From NCBI GenBank assembly GCA_016936615.1, contig JAFGXN010000093.1:1-42207 (forward strand): DNA of 42,207 nucleotides, read 5' to 3'. The DNA is from Spirochaetales bacterium. Its GTDB lineage: Bacteria > Spirochaetota > Spirochaetia > JAFGXN01. The position numbers were made by a program, and so were the translations under genes. The notes beneath the pieces were generated by a model that had not been told where the DNA came from, searched no databases, and worked only from the letters and a program-made list of their open reading frames with translations. Shown here piece after piece: positions 34,492 through 41,897 of this stretch (positions are counted from its first letter, which is position 1; the number at the start of each line of letters is the position of its first letter).

Positions 34492-34562
34492 TTTTTTTTA
34501 GAAAAAATAATGGAAGTTCTGAGATTTTCAGATGATAATATAAGAATAGAGAGGAGTATCTA

Positions 34563-35048
34563 ATGAAAAAATGTATAATTGTCTACGAATCTAATCATGG
34601 AACAGTAGAAGATTGCGTTGCAAAGCTAAAGAACCAGTTGAAATACGAAACCGAGTATGTAAAGGCGTCAAAATTTCACGATGTCTCACGTCTTGCGGAT
34701 TTTGACCTAATTATTATTGGTGCTTCGATACATGCCGGAAGCGTTCAATCTAAAATCAAAGAGTTTGTTACAAAAAACCAGAATATATTAATCGACTCAG
34801 CTAGAATGGGGCTTTTTCTCTGCACATTAAGCGATAAAGAAGAGGCAGAAATATATTTTGAAAAGAATTTTTCACCTGAGTTCTTAAGCAAGGTTGAGTG
34901 CAAGGGGCTTTTTGGTGGAACTGTTCACTACGAGAGATATAATTGGTTTATCAAGTTTATGATGAAAAAAATTACAAAGTCTAGTGAGGACATTAACAAG
35001 CTTCACGAAGAAGAAATTACTAACTTTGCGCAATATTTCAATAAATAG
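34563..35048 (+). CDS. Flavodoxin-domain protein, HemG-like
   Basis: A 161-residue flavodoxin-fold protein. The FMN phosphate loop reads YESNHGTVEDC near the N terminus; LIIIGASIHAGSVQSKIKEFV and GLFGGTVHYERYNWFIKFMM match the menaquinone-dependent protoporphyrinogen oxidase (HemG) group. No other haem genes are in the window, so the redox partner is open. The start is strong (GAGGAG, 6 nt, ATG). The stop overlaps the 3' end of the convergent GH18 gene by 11 bp. Confidence 0.75.
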   Translation: MKKCIIVYESNHGTVEDCVAKLKNQLKYETEYVKASKFHDVSRLADFDLIIIGASIHAGSVQSKIKEFVTKNQNILIDSARMGLFLCTLSDKEEAEIYFEKNFSPEFLSKVECKGLFGGTVHYERYNWFIKFMMKKITKSSEDINKLHEEEITNFAQYFNK

Positions 35049-36030
35049 AAGATAACTTGTGAAATCTCGCCAAGATTAAACGGGTAATAGACTCTTCAGC
35101 CTCCCAATTATCTTGGCCAAGCTCCCAAATCATAATCCCGCCAATCCCTAGATGGAAAGCCGCATCAAACTTTCGTAAAATTGTATTTTTTCCATTATAG
35201 AAATAGACTCGCTCTTGCTCTAACTGTCTTGGATTTACTTCGACATGGTGGTCTTGCTCACTTGCAAGATCCTCCGTAGTTGTAGAAATATATGCGTAGG
35301 TACGAGTATTGCTAAATTTTTCAATATTTCGTCCATAAAATGGGAGTCCGAGAACAATCTTCGAGTCAACAACGCCCCTATCCTGAAAGGTCTTGATATC
35401 TTTCAAGGAATCTGAGTAGAGCGAGTGCCTGCCGCCTCGATCATACGACATAATACCTACCCAATCGACAGCGTTAAATACCCTCAAATTCTCACGGCGG
35501 GAACCAAAGCTGTAGTGCGAGGACATCGCAATGGAGATATTCTTGCCTGGTAACAAGTCCTTAGTCTCCAGAATTAGATTAGCATAACCATCTTTCTGTT
35601 CCTGAGTCTTTGGAAATTCCCAATCAAAATCAATTCCCCCAAGATCATTTTCAAGACAATATCTGACAAGACCATCCACTAGCCTAGCCCTTTTCACATC
35701 ATCTACAACAACATCCTTAAATGGAATTTTATCAGCCCAACCACCAATACAAGCAGAAGTGGAAATACCTAAATCTCCCAACCGTGCAACAAGCTCCTTT
35801 GTATTTGTGCGGGAATCAATGCCATGTGACGAGAGATTGCCATTTGAATCTGTTCCGAGGGAGAAGATTATCACATGGGTAAGCCCCTCAAGCTGAGAGA
35901 CATCTATACTCTTGAACCTGTACCACGGAAGATAGCCGATGATCCTAAACTCCTGACCTTTCGGTCGGGAAAAAGTTAAGCAAGAAGAAAAACTTAAAAT
36001 TATTAAAACGTATAGGATTATCTTTTTCAT
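35038..36030 (-). CDS. Glycoside hydrolase family 18 lipoprotein
   Basis: A 330-residue predicted lipoprotein (MKKIILYVLIILSFSSC, Cys 17). The mature part is a GH18 (chitinase-like) TIM barrel: IIGYLPWYRF start, GGIDFDWEFP with the catalytic Glu, VGIMSYDRGG, LGLPFYGR and GIMIWELGQD at the end. The usual DGxDxDxE motif reads GGIDFDWE, so the first Asp is replaced while D, D and E remain; activity is likely. The substrate could be chitin or peptidoglycan-like N-acetylglucosamine polymers. ATG 36030 is picked because the signal peptide starts there; the open frame extends to 36084. Confidence 0.85.
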   Translation of the reverse strand: MKKIILYVLIILSFSSCLTFSRPKGQEFRIIGYLPWYRFKSIDVSQLEGLTHVIIFSLGTDSNGNLSSHGIDSRTNTKELVARLGDLGISTSACIGGWADKIPFKDVVVDDVKRARLVDGLVRYCLENDLGGIDFDWEFPKTQEQKDGYANLILETKDLLPGKNISIAMSSHYSFGSRRENLRVFNAVDWVGIMSYDRGGRHSLYSDSLKDIKTFQDRGVVDSKIVLGLPFYGRNIEKFSNTRTYAYISTTTEDLASEQDHHVEVNPRQLEQERVYFYNGKNTILRKFDAAFHLGIGGIMIWELGQDNWEAEESITRLILARFHKLSSIY

Positions 36031-36131
36031 AAATATAACAGCCCACTCCCAGAATTTATCATAGAATACAATGAAATTTAGCACTTTGCAAGAATTTTTG
36101 TCAACATAAATGGGAAAGGGGAAAACGGTGT

Positions 36132-36200
36132 ACTCACGCGAAGACTCGAAGAAGACTCGAAGAAGAAGGTCTCACGCGAAGACGCGAAAGCGCGAAGAAG
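36132..36200. repeat. GAAGACTCGAA tandem and CACGCGAAGAC repeat tract
   Basis: GAAGACTCGAA occurs twice in tandem (36140-36150 and 36151-36161), flanked by two copies of CTCACGCGAAGAC (about 36133-36145 and 36171-36183). Units are too short and too few for a CRISPR. Confidence 0.7.
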
Positions 36201-36251
36201 AAGAGAAGGAGGAAAAGAGGTGGAGTTTTAACCGCCCGCAGCTACGCTGCT

Positions 36252-36279
36252 AGATAAACGCAGATAAACGCAGATAATA
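36252..36279. repeat. AGATAAACGC 10-bp tandem repeat
   Basis: AGATAAACGC is present at 36252-36261 and 36262-36271 with a partial third copy, inside the left end of the inverted-repeat element. Confidence 0.75.
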
Positions 36280-36291
36280 TAGGAGACATCG

Positions 36292-36444
36292 ATGAGAAGT
36301 ATGAGAAATAGGACCTATCCAATCGCAAAAATTATAATAAGTTTCATAGACATAGAGACTCTACAATTATGCAAAGATTTACAGTATCTAAAAGCAATGG
36401 GATTAGTTCTTCGAACTAATCCCCAACAAAATATCCCTAGCTAA
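36292..36444 (+). CDS. Possible 50-residue small protein
   Basis: An ATG at 36292 preceded by AGGAG at 6 nt opens a 50-codon frame ending with TAA at 36442-36444. The product is basic at the N terminus (MRSMRNR) with a moderately hydrophobic middle (IAKIIISFIDIETLQL). I do not recognise it. It lies wholly inside the inverted-repeat element and overlaps its hairpin, so it may be chance. Confidence 0.25.
   Translation: MRSMRNRTYPIAKIIISFIDIETLQLCKDLQYLKAMGLVLRTNPQQNIPS
36399..36423. repeat. Perfect 11-bp hairpin
   Basis: GGGATTAGTTC, loop TTC, and its exact complement. There is no good T-run on either side, so it is not a clear terminator for the ROK gene ending at 36521. Confidence 0.6.
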
Positions 36445-36520
36445 TCCTCTCCCATATTTCTTTTAAATTTCTTCTCTTCATCTGCGTGTATCGAGCGCAG
36501 CGGGCGGTTCAAAATTCTTA

Positions 36521-37624
36521 TTAGTTCTCAAGTGCGTGGAGGGCGAAGGCGTATGCGCCAATTGCTATTGCTTCGCTTGTTCCAATCTTTGAGATGCCAA
36601 CGCCGGTTCGTTTCTCAGAATCGTAGATGACTTTCTTATCTGATTTAGGGACTGAGATCTCTTTTGCTGCACCAGTTAAGAAGCCTTTGACATCTACGTC
36701 ATCTTCAAGATTGTAGACTTTTGCCACAACTCTTGAAAATTTCGCACCATTTGTCAATACATATGGGGAGTTCATCCTCTCTACAGCTTTTTTCAAGAAT
36801 AATTTATGTGCAGCAGATACTCCACCACCAATTACTGCAAGGCTATCTGTCAAGATTAAGACCTTAGCTAAAGCATCACCAAGCGCTTCGCCCATCATCT
36901 CGAAGGCTTTGATTGCTGCAGCCTTATCGCCCTTCTGAGTACCAAGACCAATATCGTAGATATCTTTTGGCTCTGGAGCCTCTTCAGCAGAGATTCCTGC
37001 AGCCTCAGCATAAAATTTCTTGACAGCTCGAATAGATACTGCCTCTTCAATATTTCCAGATGGATCATGGCAATTTGCAAGCAACCAGCCTTCTCCACCA
37101 CTTGAATTATCACCACTAAGCAAAACATTATCTATAACAATACCAACACCAAAACCAGTACCAAGTGTAATTCCTACTAGATTCTTAAATCTCTTTGGAC
37201 TTCCAGCCTTCTCTAGCATCTGATTGACCTCAGGCAAGAATCCAGCGATTGCTTCGCCATAAGCGTATAAATCACCATCATTGTTGATAAATACTGGTAT
37301 GCCAAAGTAATCTTCAAGCATTGGACCAAGCGCAATTCCTCCTCGAAAGGCTGGCAGATTGGGCAGATCTCCAATAATTCCGTTAGGGTAATCTGCCGGG
37401 CCAGGAAAGGCAAAACTGATTGCTACAGGCTTATCTGTCAGTTGATCCTTGACCTTCTGAAAACCATCCACAAGAGAGGAGATACATCGATCTAAATCAT
37501 CTGCATTTGAAGGCATTCGGATTGGGTTAACAATCTCCTTGCCGCCTTGAATCGCAGAAAAGACAAAGTTTGTCCCCCCTGCATCAAGTGTCATAACAAC
37601 TCTATCATCAGAATAAATATTCAT
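36521..37624 (-). CDS. ROK-family sugar kinase
   Basis: A 367-residue ROK (repressor, ORF, kinase) protein without the N-terminal HTH, hence a kinase rather than a repressor. The ATP site is LDAGGTNFVFSAI, FAFPGPADYPNG and the GTGFGVGI loop, and GGGVSAAH lies near the C terminus. The usual zinc motif CxCGxxGCxE is absent (the region reads NCHDPSGNIEE), so it is a zinc-less subgroup. It likely phosphorylates glucose, fructose or a related sugar brought in by the MFS protein just upstream (3-bp gap). GAGG lies before ATG 37624 at the end of that gene. Confidence 0.85.
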   Translation of the reverse strand: MNIYSDDRVVMTLDAGGTNFVFSAIQGGKEIVNPIRMPSNADDLDRCISSLVDGFQKVKDQLTDKPVAISFAFPGPADYPNGIIGDLPNLPAFRGGIALGPMLEDYFGIPVFINNDGDLYAYGEAIAGFLPEVNQMLEKAGSPKRFKNLVGITLGTGFGVGIVIDNVLLSGDNSSGGEGWLLANCHDPSGNIEEAVSIRAVKKFYAEAAGISAEEAPEPKDIYDIGLGTQKGDKAAAIKAFEMMGEALGDALAKVLILTDSLAVIGGGVSAAHKLFLKKAVERMNSPYVLTNGAKFSRVVAKVYNLEDDVDVKGFLTGAAKEISVPKSDKKVIYDSEKRTGVGISKIGTSEAIAIGAYAFALHALEN

Positions 37625-37627
37625 ATC

Positions 37628-38920
37628 TTAAGCCTCTTTCTTCTTACCTTTTGCAAGTACAACAAATGCAACACCAGCAAGGAAGACTAACAAGGCAATC
37701 GGCCATAGAAAGCCGTAAACAACACCAATCTTTGTAGCTCCTTCTGCTACGCCCTTATTTACAGCATCAGTAATTGCAGCCATAGCAAGAGGAACAATAG
37801 CACCACCAATAATTGCAGTTACCATCAGACCAGAAATCTCATTCTGATAATTTGGTCTATCATCAATTGTAATTGAGAATATCAATGGGAAAATATTTGC
37901 AAGTCCAAGACCAGCAACAACTAGTGCAATCCAAGTAAATACCTGACTTGAAGTAATCAAGAATCCGCAGAAACCAATTAAAGCCACAACAGTTGTAACG
38001 ATAAAAAACTTCTTAGGATCTACCTTACCAAGGATAAATCCACCAACAATTCTTCCAACAATCAAACTAGACATTGCAGCAACAGTTGCAAGTAAACTAA
38101 TATCATTTAATCCAATCTTTATAAAAAAATCTAAAATCTTACTTTGTTTTTCTGCAGCAACCAAGCTAAGGTCATTTAATCCATGAATATTCCCAAGATA
38201 TGTAGCAGCATTTGCAAATAGACAGACCTCAATACCAACATAGATAAAGATTGAAAGTGTCATAATTGCAATATATGGATCTGCTAGCGCTTTAAAAGAT
38301 GTTCCAAAGGTAGTAGGTTTAACCTTCGCATCAGCCTTCTCCTTGATATTTAAAGCTAATAACCAGATACCTGTCACAAGAAGAACAGCACCAAAGATAG
38401 GAAACATAATTCTCCAAGAATAACCTCTATTCAACCAACCAGCCTCTCTTGTAATCAAAAGAGCTGCAAGAAGAGGAATCAACGCAGTAGACAGTGTTCC
38501 AATAGACTTAATTCCCTGAGCTATAGACAAATTCTTAGAGAACTTACCTTCAGCAGAGACATCTCTCATGATAGGATTACCAGAAACCTGTAGCATAGCA
38601 GCACCAGCACCCATCAACAATAACGCAATAGACGCAGTATAAACATTAACCTCTACGCCGATCATTCCAACAACCATTCCAGCAACAGCTGTGAACAATC
38701 CTAGAGAGAGAACAAATGCCTTGCCCTTCTTATACTGAACAATACCCATTGGGATTGCTAGCAGACCAAACATTCCAAAAGTCAATGTTGTTGTAACAAG
38801 AGTTGCAACAGTACTGCTTAGACCAAAAGAAGTCTCAAACAAACTTTTTAAAGGACCACCGAGATCCCCAAAACCCATACATAAAAACGCTAATAATATT
38901 GGATAAACTTTCTTATTCAA
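37628..38920 (-). CDS. Sugar MFS transporter, FucP/FHS-like
   Basis: A 430-residue membrane protein with about twelve hydrophobic segments and MFS traits: MGFGDLGGPLKSLFETSFGL in TM1, GAGAAMLQVSGNPIMRDV (the FucP-type segment after TM3-4) and LGLANIFPLIFSITI in the C-terminal half. It should be a proton-coupled sugar symporter; the sugar is unknown. The start is TTG 38920 with GGAGG 5 nt upstream; the frame stays open to an ATG at 38977, which lies above the promoter-like TGGTAAAAT. Its partner is the ROK kinase gene directly downstream. Confidence 0.85.
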   Translation of the reverse strand: MNKKVYPILLAFLCMGFGDLGGPLKSLFETSFGLSSTVATLVTTTLTFGMFGLLAIPMGIVQYKKGKAFVLSLGLFTAVAGMVVGMIGVEVNVYTASIALLLMGAGAAMLQVSGNPIMRDVSAEGKFSKNLSIAQGIKSIGTLSTALIPLLAALLITREAGWLNRGYSWRIMFPIFGAVLLVTGIWLLALNIKEKADAKVKPTTFGTSFKALADPYIAIMTLSIFIYVGIEVCLFANAATYLGNIHGLNDLSLVAAEKQSKILDFFIKIGLNDISLLATVAAMSSLIVGRIVGGFILGKVDPKKFFIVTTVVALIGFCGFLITSSQVFTWIALVVAGLGLANIFPLIFSITIDDRPNYQNEISGLMVTAIIGGAIVPLAMAAITDAVNKGVAEGATKIGVVYGFLWPIALLVFLAGVAFVVLAKGKKKEA

Positions 38921-38948
38921 AATAACCTCCGAAAAATCATTTTTCTTG

Positions 38949-38957
38949 ATTTTACCA
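38949..38957 (-). promoter_or_regulatory. Extended -10 element before the MFS-ROK operon
   Basis: TGGTAAAAT (38957-38949, minus strand) fits the extended -10 form TGnTATAAT with one mismatch, about 30 nt before the TTG start. No clear -35 is seen. Confidence 0.4.
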
Positions 38958-39006
38958 CACAAGTGAAAAATAAGCATTAAAAAAATATTAACTTTCTCGC
39001 AAAAAC

Positions 39007-39876
39007 TTAATCCATCTGCAAGGTTTTCTTAGCTACAACACAAATAACATCGCCGCGGTTAAATCGCTTTGCATAACGGTCAGCTAACTTTTTTACAAAC
39101 CTCAACCTTGAATCTATCGGGATAAATCCCCACGACTCCTGGAACTCTATCTGAAATCCATGATCTCTCAACAAGGCTTCTAGTGTCTTCTTGGAAAAAA
39201 GTTGAAGATGATCCGGAATTGCAGATCTCCACTGCTTACGAAAAAGCCTGAACCCTGGCGAATCAATCCTTGGTGTCGTCACAATTATGGTTCCGCCTGG
39301 TGCAAGTACTCTAACAACCTCAGCTACGAAGCCACGCACATCCTTGAGGTGTTCAATTAAATGCGAGAAATGAATCACGTCGAAGAAATTATCTTCGAAG
39401 CCAGCCTCTTCAAGTGTAGTATTTATTACATTCACATGGTTCTTCTCAACCGCATACTTCGCCGACTCTTCGCACAGCTCGATGCCATACTCAGCAAAGC
39501 CAAGTTTCTTGACATAGGCAAGCAAAAGTCCAGTAGCGCAGCCAATATCCAGGAATTTTTTCCCATTTGCAGGAAAGTACTGTGACTCGAAGCCAATATC
39601 TTTTAAAGTGAATAATTGTAGCTTAAAGAAATTTTCATGATTATTGACCTCGTATTCGAAGTAGTTCTCATCATAGCGGTCAAGAAGATGTTCAAACACA
39701 GGCTGGGAATTCTGATAGATTAAATCGCAATTTTTACATTTAACATAGTTAAATTTGCCCATATTCATAAATTGTTTGGGATTATTGCTGTCACAGACTG
39801 GACAGTTCATAGACTCGTAACTCTCATTCTCGCGCAGATTGTTGCGCATATACAAGTCTTCTTTTAGATCAGCCAT
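39007..39876 (-). CDS. SAM-dependent methyltransferase with N-terminal zinc ribbon
   Basis: A 289-residue class I methyltransferase. Two CxxC pairs (CPVC at about residue 21, CKNC at about 47) form a zinc-ribbon-like head, followed by motif I FLDIGCATGLLLAY, GIELCEESAKYA, VIHFSHLIEHLKD and a C-terminal RFVKKLADRYAKRF end. This layout is found in methyltransferases of sugar or cell-envelope biosynthesis (methyltransf_23 type), but the substrate is unknown. The start has GAGGAG 6 nt before ATG. It lies between alaS and the MFS gene, all on the same strand. Confidence 0.8.
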   Translation of the reverse strand: MADLKEDLYMRNNLRENESYESMNCPVCDSNNPKQFMNMGKFNYVKCKNCDLIYQNSQPVFEHLLDRYDENYFEYEVNNHENFFKLQLFTLKDIGFESQYFPANGKKFLDIGCATGLLLAYVKKLGFAEYGIELCEESAKYAVEKNHVNVINTTLEEAGFEDNFFDVIHFSHLIEHLKDVRGFVAEVVRVLAPGGTIIVTTPRIDSPGFRLFRKQWRSAIPDHLQLFSKKTLEALLRDHGFQIEFQESWGFIPIDSRLRFVKKLADRYAKRFNRGDVICVVAKKTLQMD

Positions 39877-39952
39877 CTTATACTCCTCATAGTTACTAAT
39901 CGGAGTATAAGCGACTTCTATAAATCTTTGAGAGATTTTTATTTGAAAAAAT

Positions 39953-41746
39953 TTACTTTACCAAGACAGCCTTGATTCTTCGCACACCGGCAGAAGAGGA
40001 TTGCTCTTTCTGAATCTTGAATTTTCCCATGTCGCGAGTATTTGCAACATGTGGACCACCGCAGACCTCTTTCGAGAAATCACCAACCGAGTAGACCTTG
40101 ACCTTTGATTCATATTTTTCACCAAAAAAAGCTAATGCTCCGGCAGCTGTAGCCTCATCAAGTGTCATAACTTCCTCCACAACATCAAGTTCCCGAGCAA
40201 TCTGCTGATTAACAATTGCCTCAACTTCGGCAAGCTGCTCAGCACTCATCTTATCTGGATGGGCAAAGTCAAATCTCAATCGCTCAGCTGTAATATTACT
40301 TCCCTTCTGTTGAACATGCTCGCCGAGAACCATTCGCAGTGCTTTGTGGAGCAGGTGAGTAGCAGTGTGCAATGCAGTTGTCATCTCAGAATTATCAGCA
40401 AGACCACCCTTGAAGACCTTATCGGAGCCTTTCTTTGATGCCTCTTGATGCTTCTTGAAAGCCTCATCAAAGCCCTCTTTGTCAACAGTCATTCCGTTTT
40501 CAGCTGCAAGCTCTTCTGTTATTTCAAGTGGAAAGCCGTATGTATCATATAAATTAAAGGCAATTCGCCCTGGAATAATCTTCTTTGGATTTCTCATCAA
40601 ACCCTCAAGCTTCTTCTCAAACTCATGAAGCCCTTTCTGCAAAGTAGATCTAAACTTCTCTTCCTCTTTTGCAATCTCAGCAAAGATAAAATCCTTATTT
40701 GAAAGAATAATAGGATACGGTTCCTTGTACATCTCAAGCACAATATCTGCAAGTTGATTCAAGAATGCTCCTTCGATTCCAAGTATTCGACCATGTCGAA
40801 TTGCCCTACGCAGTAGCCTTCTTAAGATATAGCCTTGTCCAACGTTTGAAGGAGATACTCCCCTCTCGTCACCAAGGATAAAGACAGAAGTCCGGGTATG
40901 ATCTGCTATTATTCTGATAGATTTATCAAGAACCTCATCATCTCCGTAATTTTTTCCAGAAATTTCCTGAATTTTTGCAATTATTGGAGTAAAGACCTCA
41001 GTCTCATAGACTGATTTCTTGCCTTGAATCATAGCAATTGTACGTTCGATTCCCATTCCAGTATCAACGCACTTTCTTTCAAGCGGAAGATATGTTCCAT
41101 CTTTCTGCATATTGTACTGCATAAAGACATCATTCCAGACCTCGAAGTATTTACCACAAGAGCATGCCCCAGGCGCACACTTATCAGAGCAAGGCTCCTT
41201 GCCAGTATCAATAAACATCTCAGTATCAGGGCCACATGGACCAGTCTCACCAGCAGGACCCCACCAGTTATCTTCCTTTGGAAGAAAATGTATTCTCTCT
41301 CTTGGCAATCCCAAAGAGGTCCAGACCGCAGCAGACTCCTCATCTCGAGGTGCGACCTCGTCGCCAGCAAAGACTGTAACAGAGAGACGGTCTAAAGGAA
41401 ACCCCAACCATTTAGGTGAGGTCAAAAATTCAAAGCTCATCTTGATCGCTTCTTCCTTGAAATAATCACCAAGCGACCAGTTTCCTAGCATCTCAAAAAA
41501 AGTCAAATGGCTAGGATCTCCAACTGCATCGATATCACCAGTCCTGATACATTTCTGGTAATCAGTAAGACGAGATCCAGATGGATGCTCTTGTCCAAGC
41601 AAATAAGGCACAAGTGGGTGCATTCCTGCAGTTGTAAACAAGACTGTAGGATCATTCTCAGGTATCAAACTCTTTCCAACGATTTCAACGTGGTTCTTTG
41701 ATACAAAAAAGTCAATATATTTTTTTCTTAATTCGTTAGCTGTCAT
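39953..41746 (-). CDS. alaS: Alanyl-tRNA synthetase, short form without C-Ala
   Basis: A 597-residue class II synthetase charging tRNA-Ala. The catalytic core (about 1-240) shows motif 1 (FTTAGMHPLVPYLLG) and motif 2 (LTFFEMLGNWSLGDYF); a tRNA-binding middle follows, then an editing domain (about 450-597) with HTATHLLHK and CGGPHV zinc ligands (HxxxH, CxxxH). It ends right after the editing domain (RRIKAVLVK), so the DHHA1/C-Ala domain of most bacterial AlaRS (about 870 residues) is missing. Spirochaete AlaRS proteins are known for this short form. There is no ribosome site before ATG 41746 and a -10 box ends 7 nt upstream. Confidence 0.95.
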   Translation of the reverse strand: MTANELRKKYIDFFVSKNHVEIVGKSLIPENDPTVLFTTAGMHPLVPYLLGQEHPSGSRLTDYQKCIRTGDIDAVGDPSHLTFFEMLGNWSLGDYFKEEAIKMSFEFLTSPKWLGFPLDRLSVTVFAGDEVAPRDEESAAVWTSLGLPRERIHFLPKEDNWWGPAGETGPCGPDTEMFIDTGKEPCSDKCAPGACSCGKYFEVWNDVFMQYNMQKDGTYLPLERKCVDTGMGIERTIAMIQGKKSVYETEVFTPIIAKIQEISGKNYGDDEVLDKSIRIIADHTRTSVFILGDERGVSPSNVGQGYILRRLLRRAIRHGRILGIEGAFLNQLADIVLEMYKEPYPIILSNKDFIFAEIAKEEEKFRSTLQKGLHEFEKKLEGLMRNPKKIIPGRIAFNLYDTYGFPLEITEELAAENGMTVDKEGFDEAFKKHQEASKKGSDKVFKGGLADNSEMTTALHTATHLLHKALRMVLGEHVQQKGSNITAERLRFDFAHPDKMSAEQLAEVEAIVNQQIARELDVVEEVMTLDEATAAGALAFFGEKYESKVKVYSVGDFSKEVCGGPHVANTRDMGKFKIQKEQSSSAGVRRIKAVLVK

Positions 41747-41753
41747 AATATAG

Positions 41754-41782
41754 ATAATATTTTACATAGAGAAGATTGTCAA
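41754..41782 (-). promoter_or_regulatory. alaS promoter predicting a leaderless mRNA
   Basis: On the minus strand TTGACA (41782-41777, perfect), 17 nt, TATTAT (41759-41754), then exactly 7 nt to the ATG at 41746. The predicted start is at or within a base or two of the start codon, with no Shine-Dalgarno. Confidence 0.7.
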
Positions 41783-41897
41783 GATAGAGGAGAAAGTTAT
41801 GAATATATTGAAAATTCATTTTAAAAAATAAGAATCATAACAATGGTTGTTTTTTACTATGTCAAGCTCAGGCGAAGGGGTCCAGTCCAGAATCACA

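Larger units (their letters stand above)
36226..36514. mobile_element. MITE-like element with imperfect terminal inverted repeats
   Basis: The left end (36226-36265) and right end (36480-36514) share AACCGCCCGC (36230-36239; complement 36500-36509) and ACGCAGAT (36258-36265; complement 36480-36487) in the same order, separated by 18 and 12 bases. The unit of about 290 bp has no transposase and ends 7 bp from the ROK stop codon. It may be a small non-autonomous element or a large RNA hairpin. Copy number in the genome is unknown. Confidence 0.4.
36031..36520. other. 490-bp gene-poor spacer with repeats
   Basis: The spacer between the GH18 gene and the ROK gene holds, in order, a purine-rich stretch with 11-bp tandem copies and CACGCGAAGAC motifs (36132-36225), a 10-bp tandem repeat (36252-36279), a short open frame (36292-36444), a perfect hairpin (36399-36423) and imperfect terminal inverted repeats (36226-36265 and 36480-36514). 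Composition differs from the flanking genes. I see no tRNA or conserved gene. Confidence 0.7.

Noticed and set aside
36132-36280. Repeats that might be a CRISPR array
   Set aside because: Units are 10-11 bp, directly adjacent without spacers, and no cas genes are nearby.
38921-38977. Longer MFS start at ATG 38977
   Set aside because: It has no ribosome site and overlies the extended -10 element; TTG 38920 has GGAGG at proper distance.
39922-39945. AAATCT...AGATTT hairpin after alaS as terminator
   Set aside because: Its T-run lies on the plus strand, whereas alaS is on the minus strand; the 6-bp AT stem is weak.
41831-41885. Short AACAA-TGG-TTGTT hairpin with T-run and CAAGCTCAGGCGAAGG-like word after the partial nuclease gene
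   Set aside because: The stem is only 5 bp and its T-run is on the strand with no upstream gene; the second word is too short to call a repeat family.
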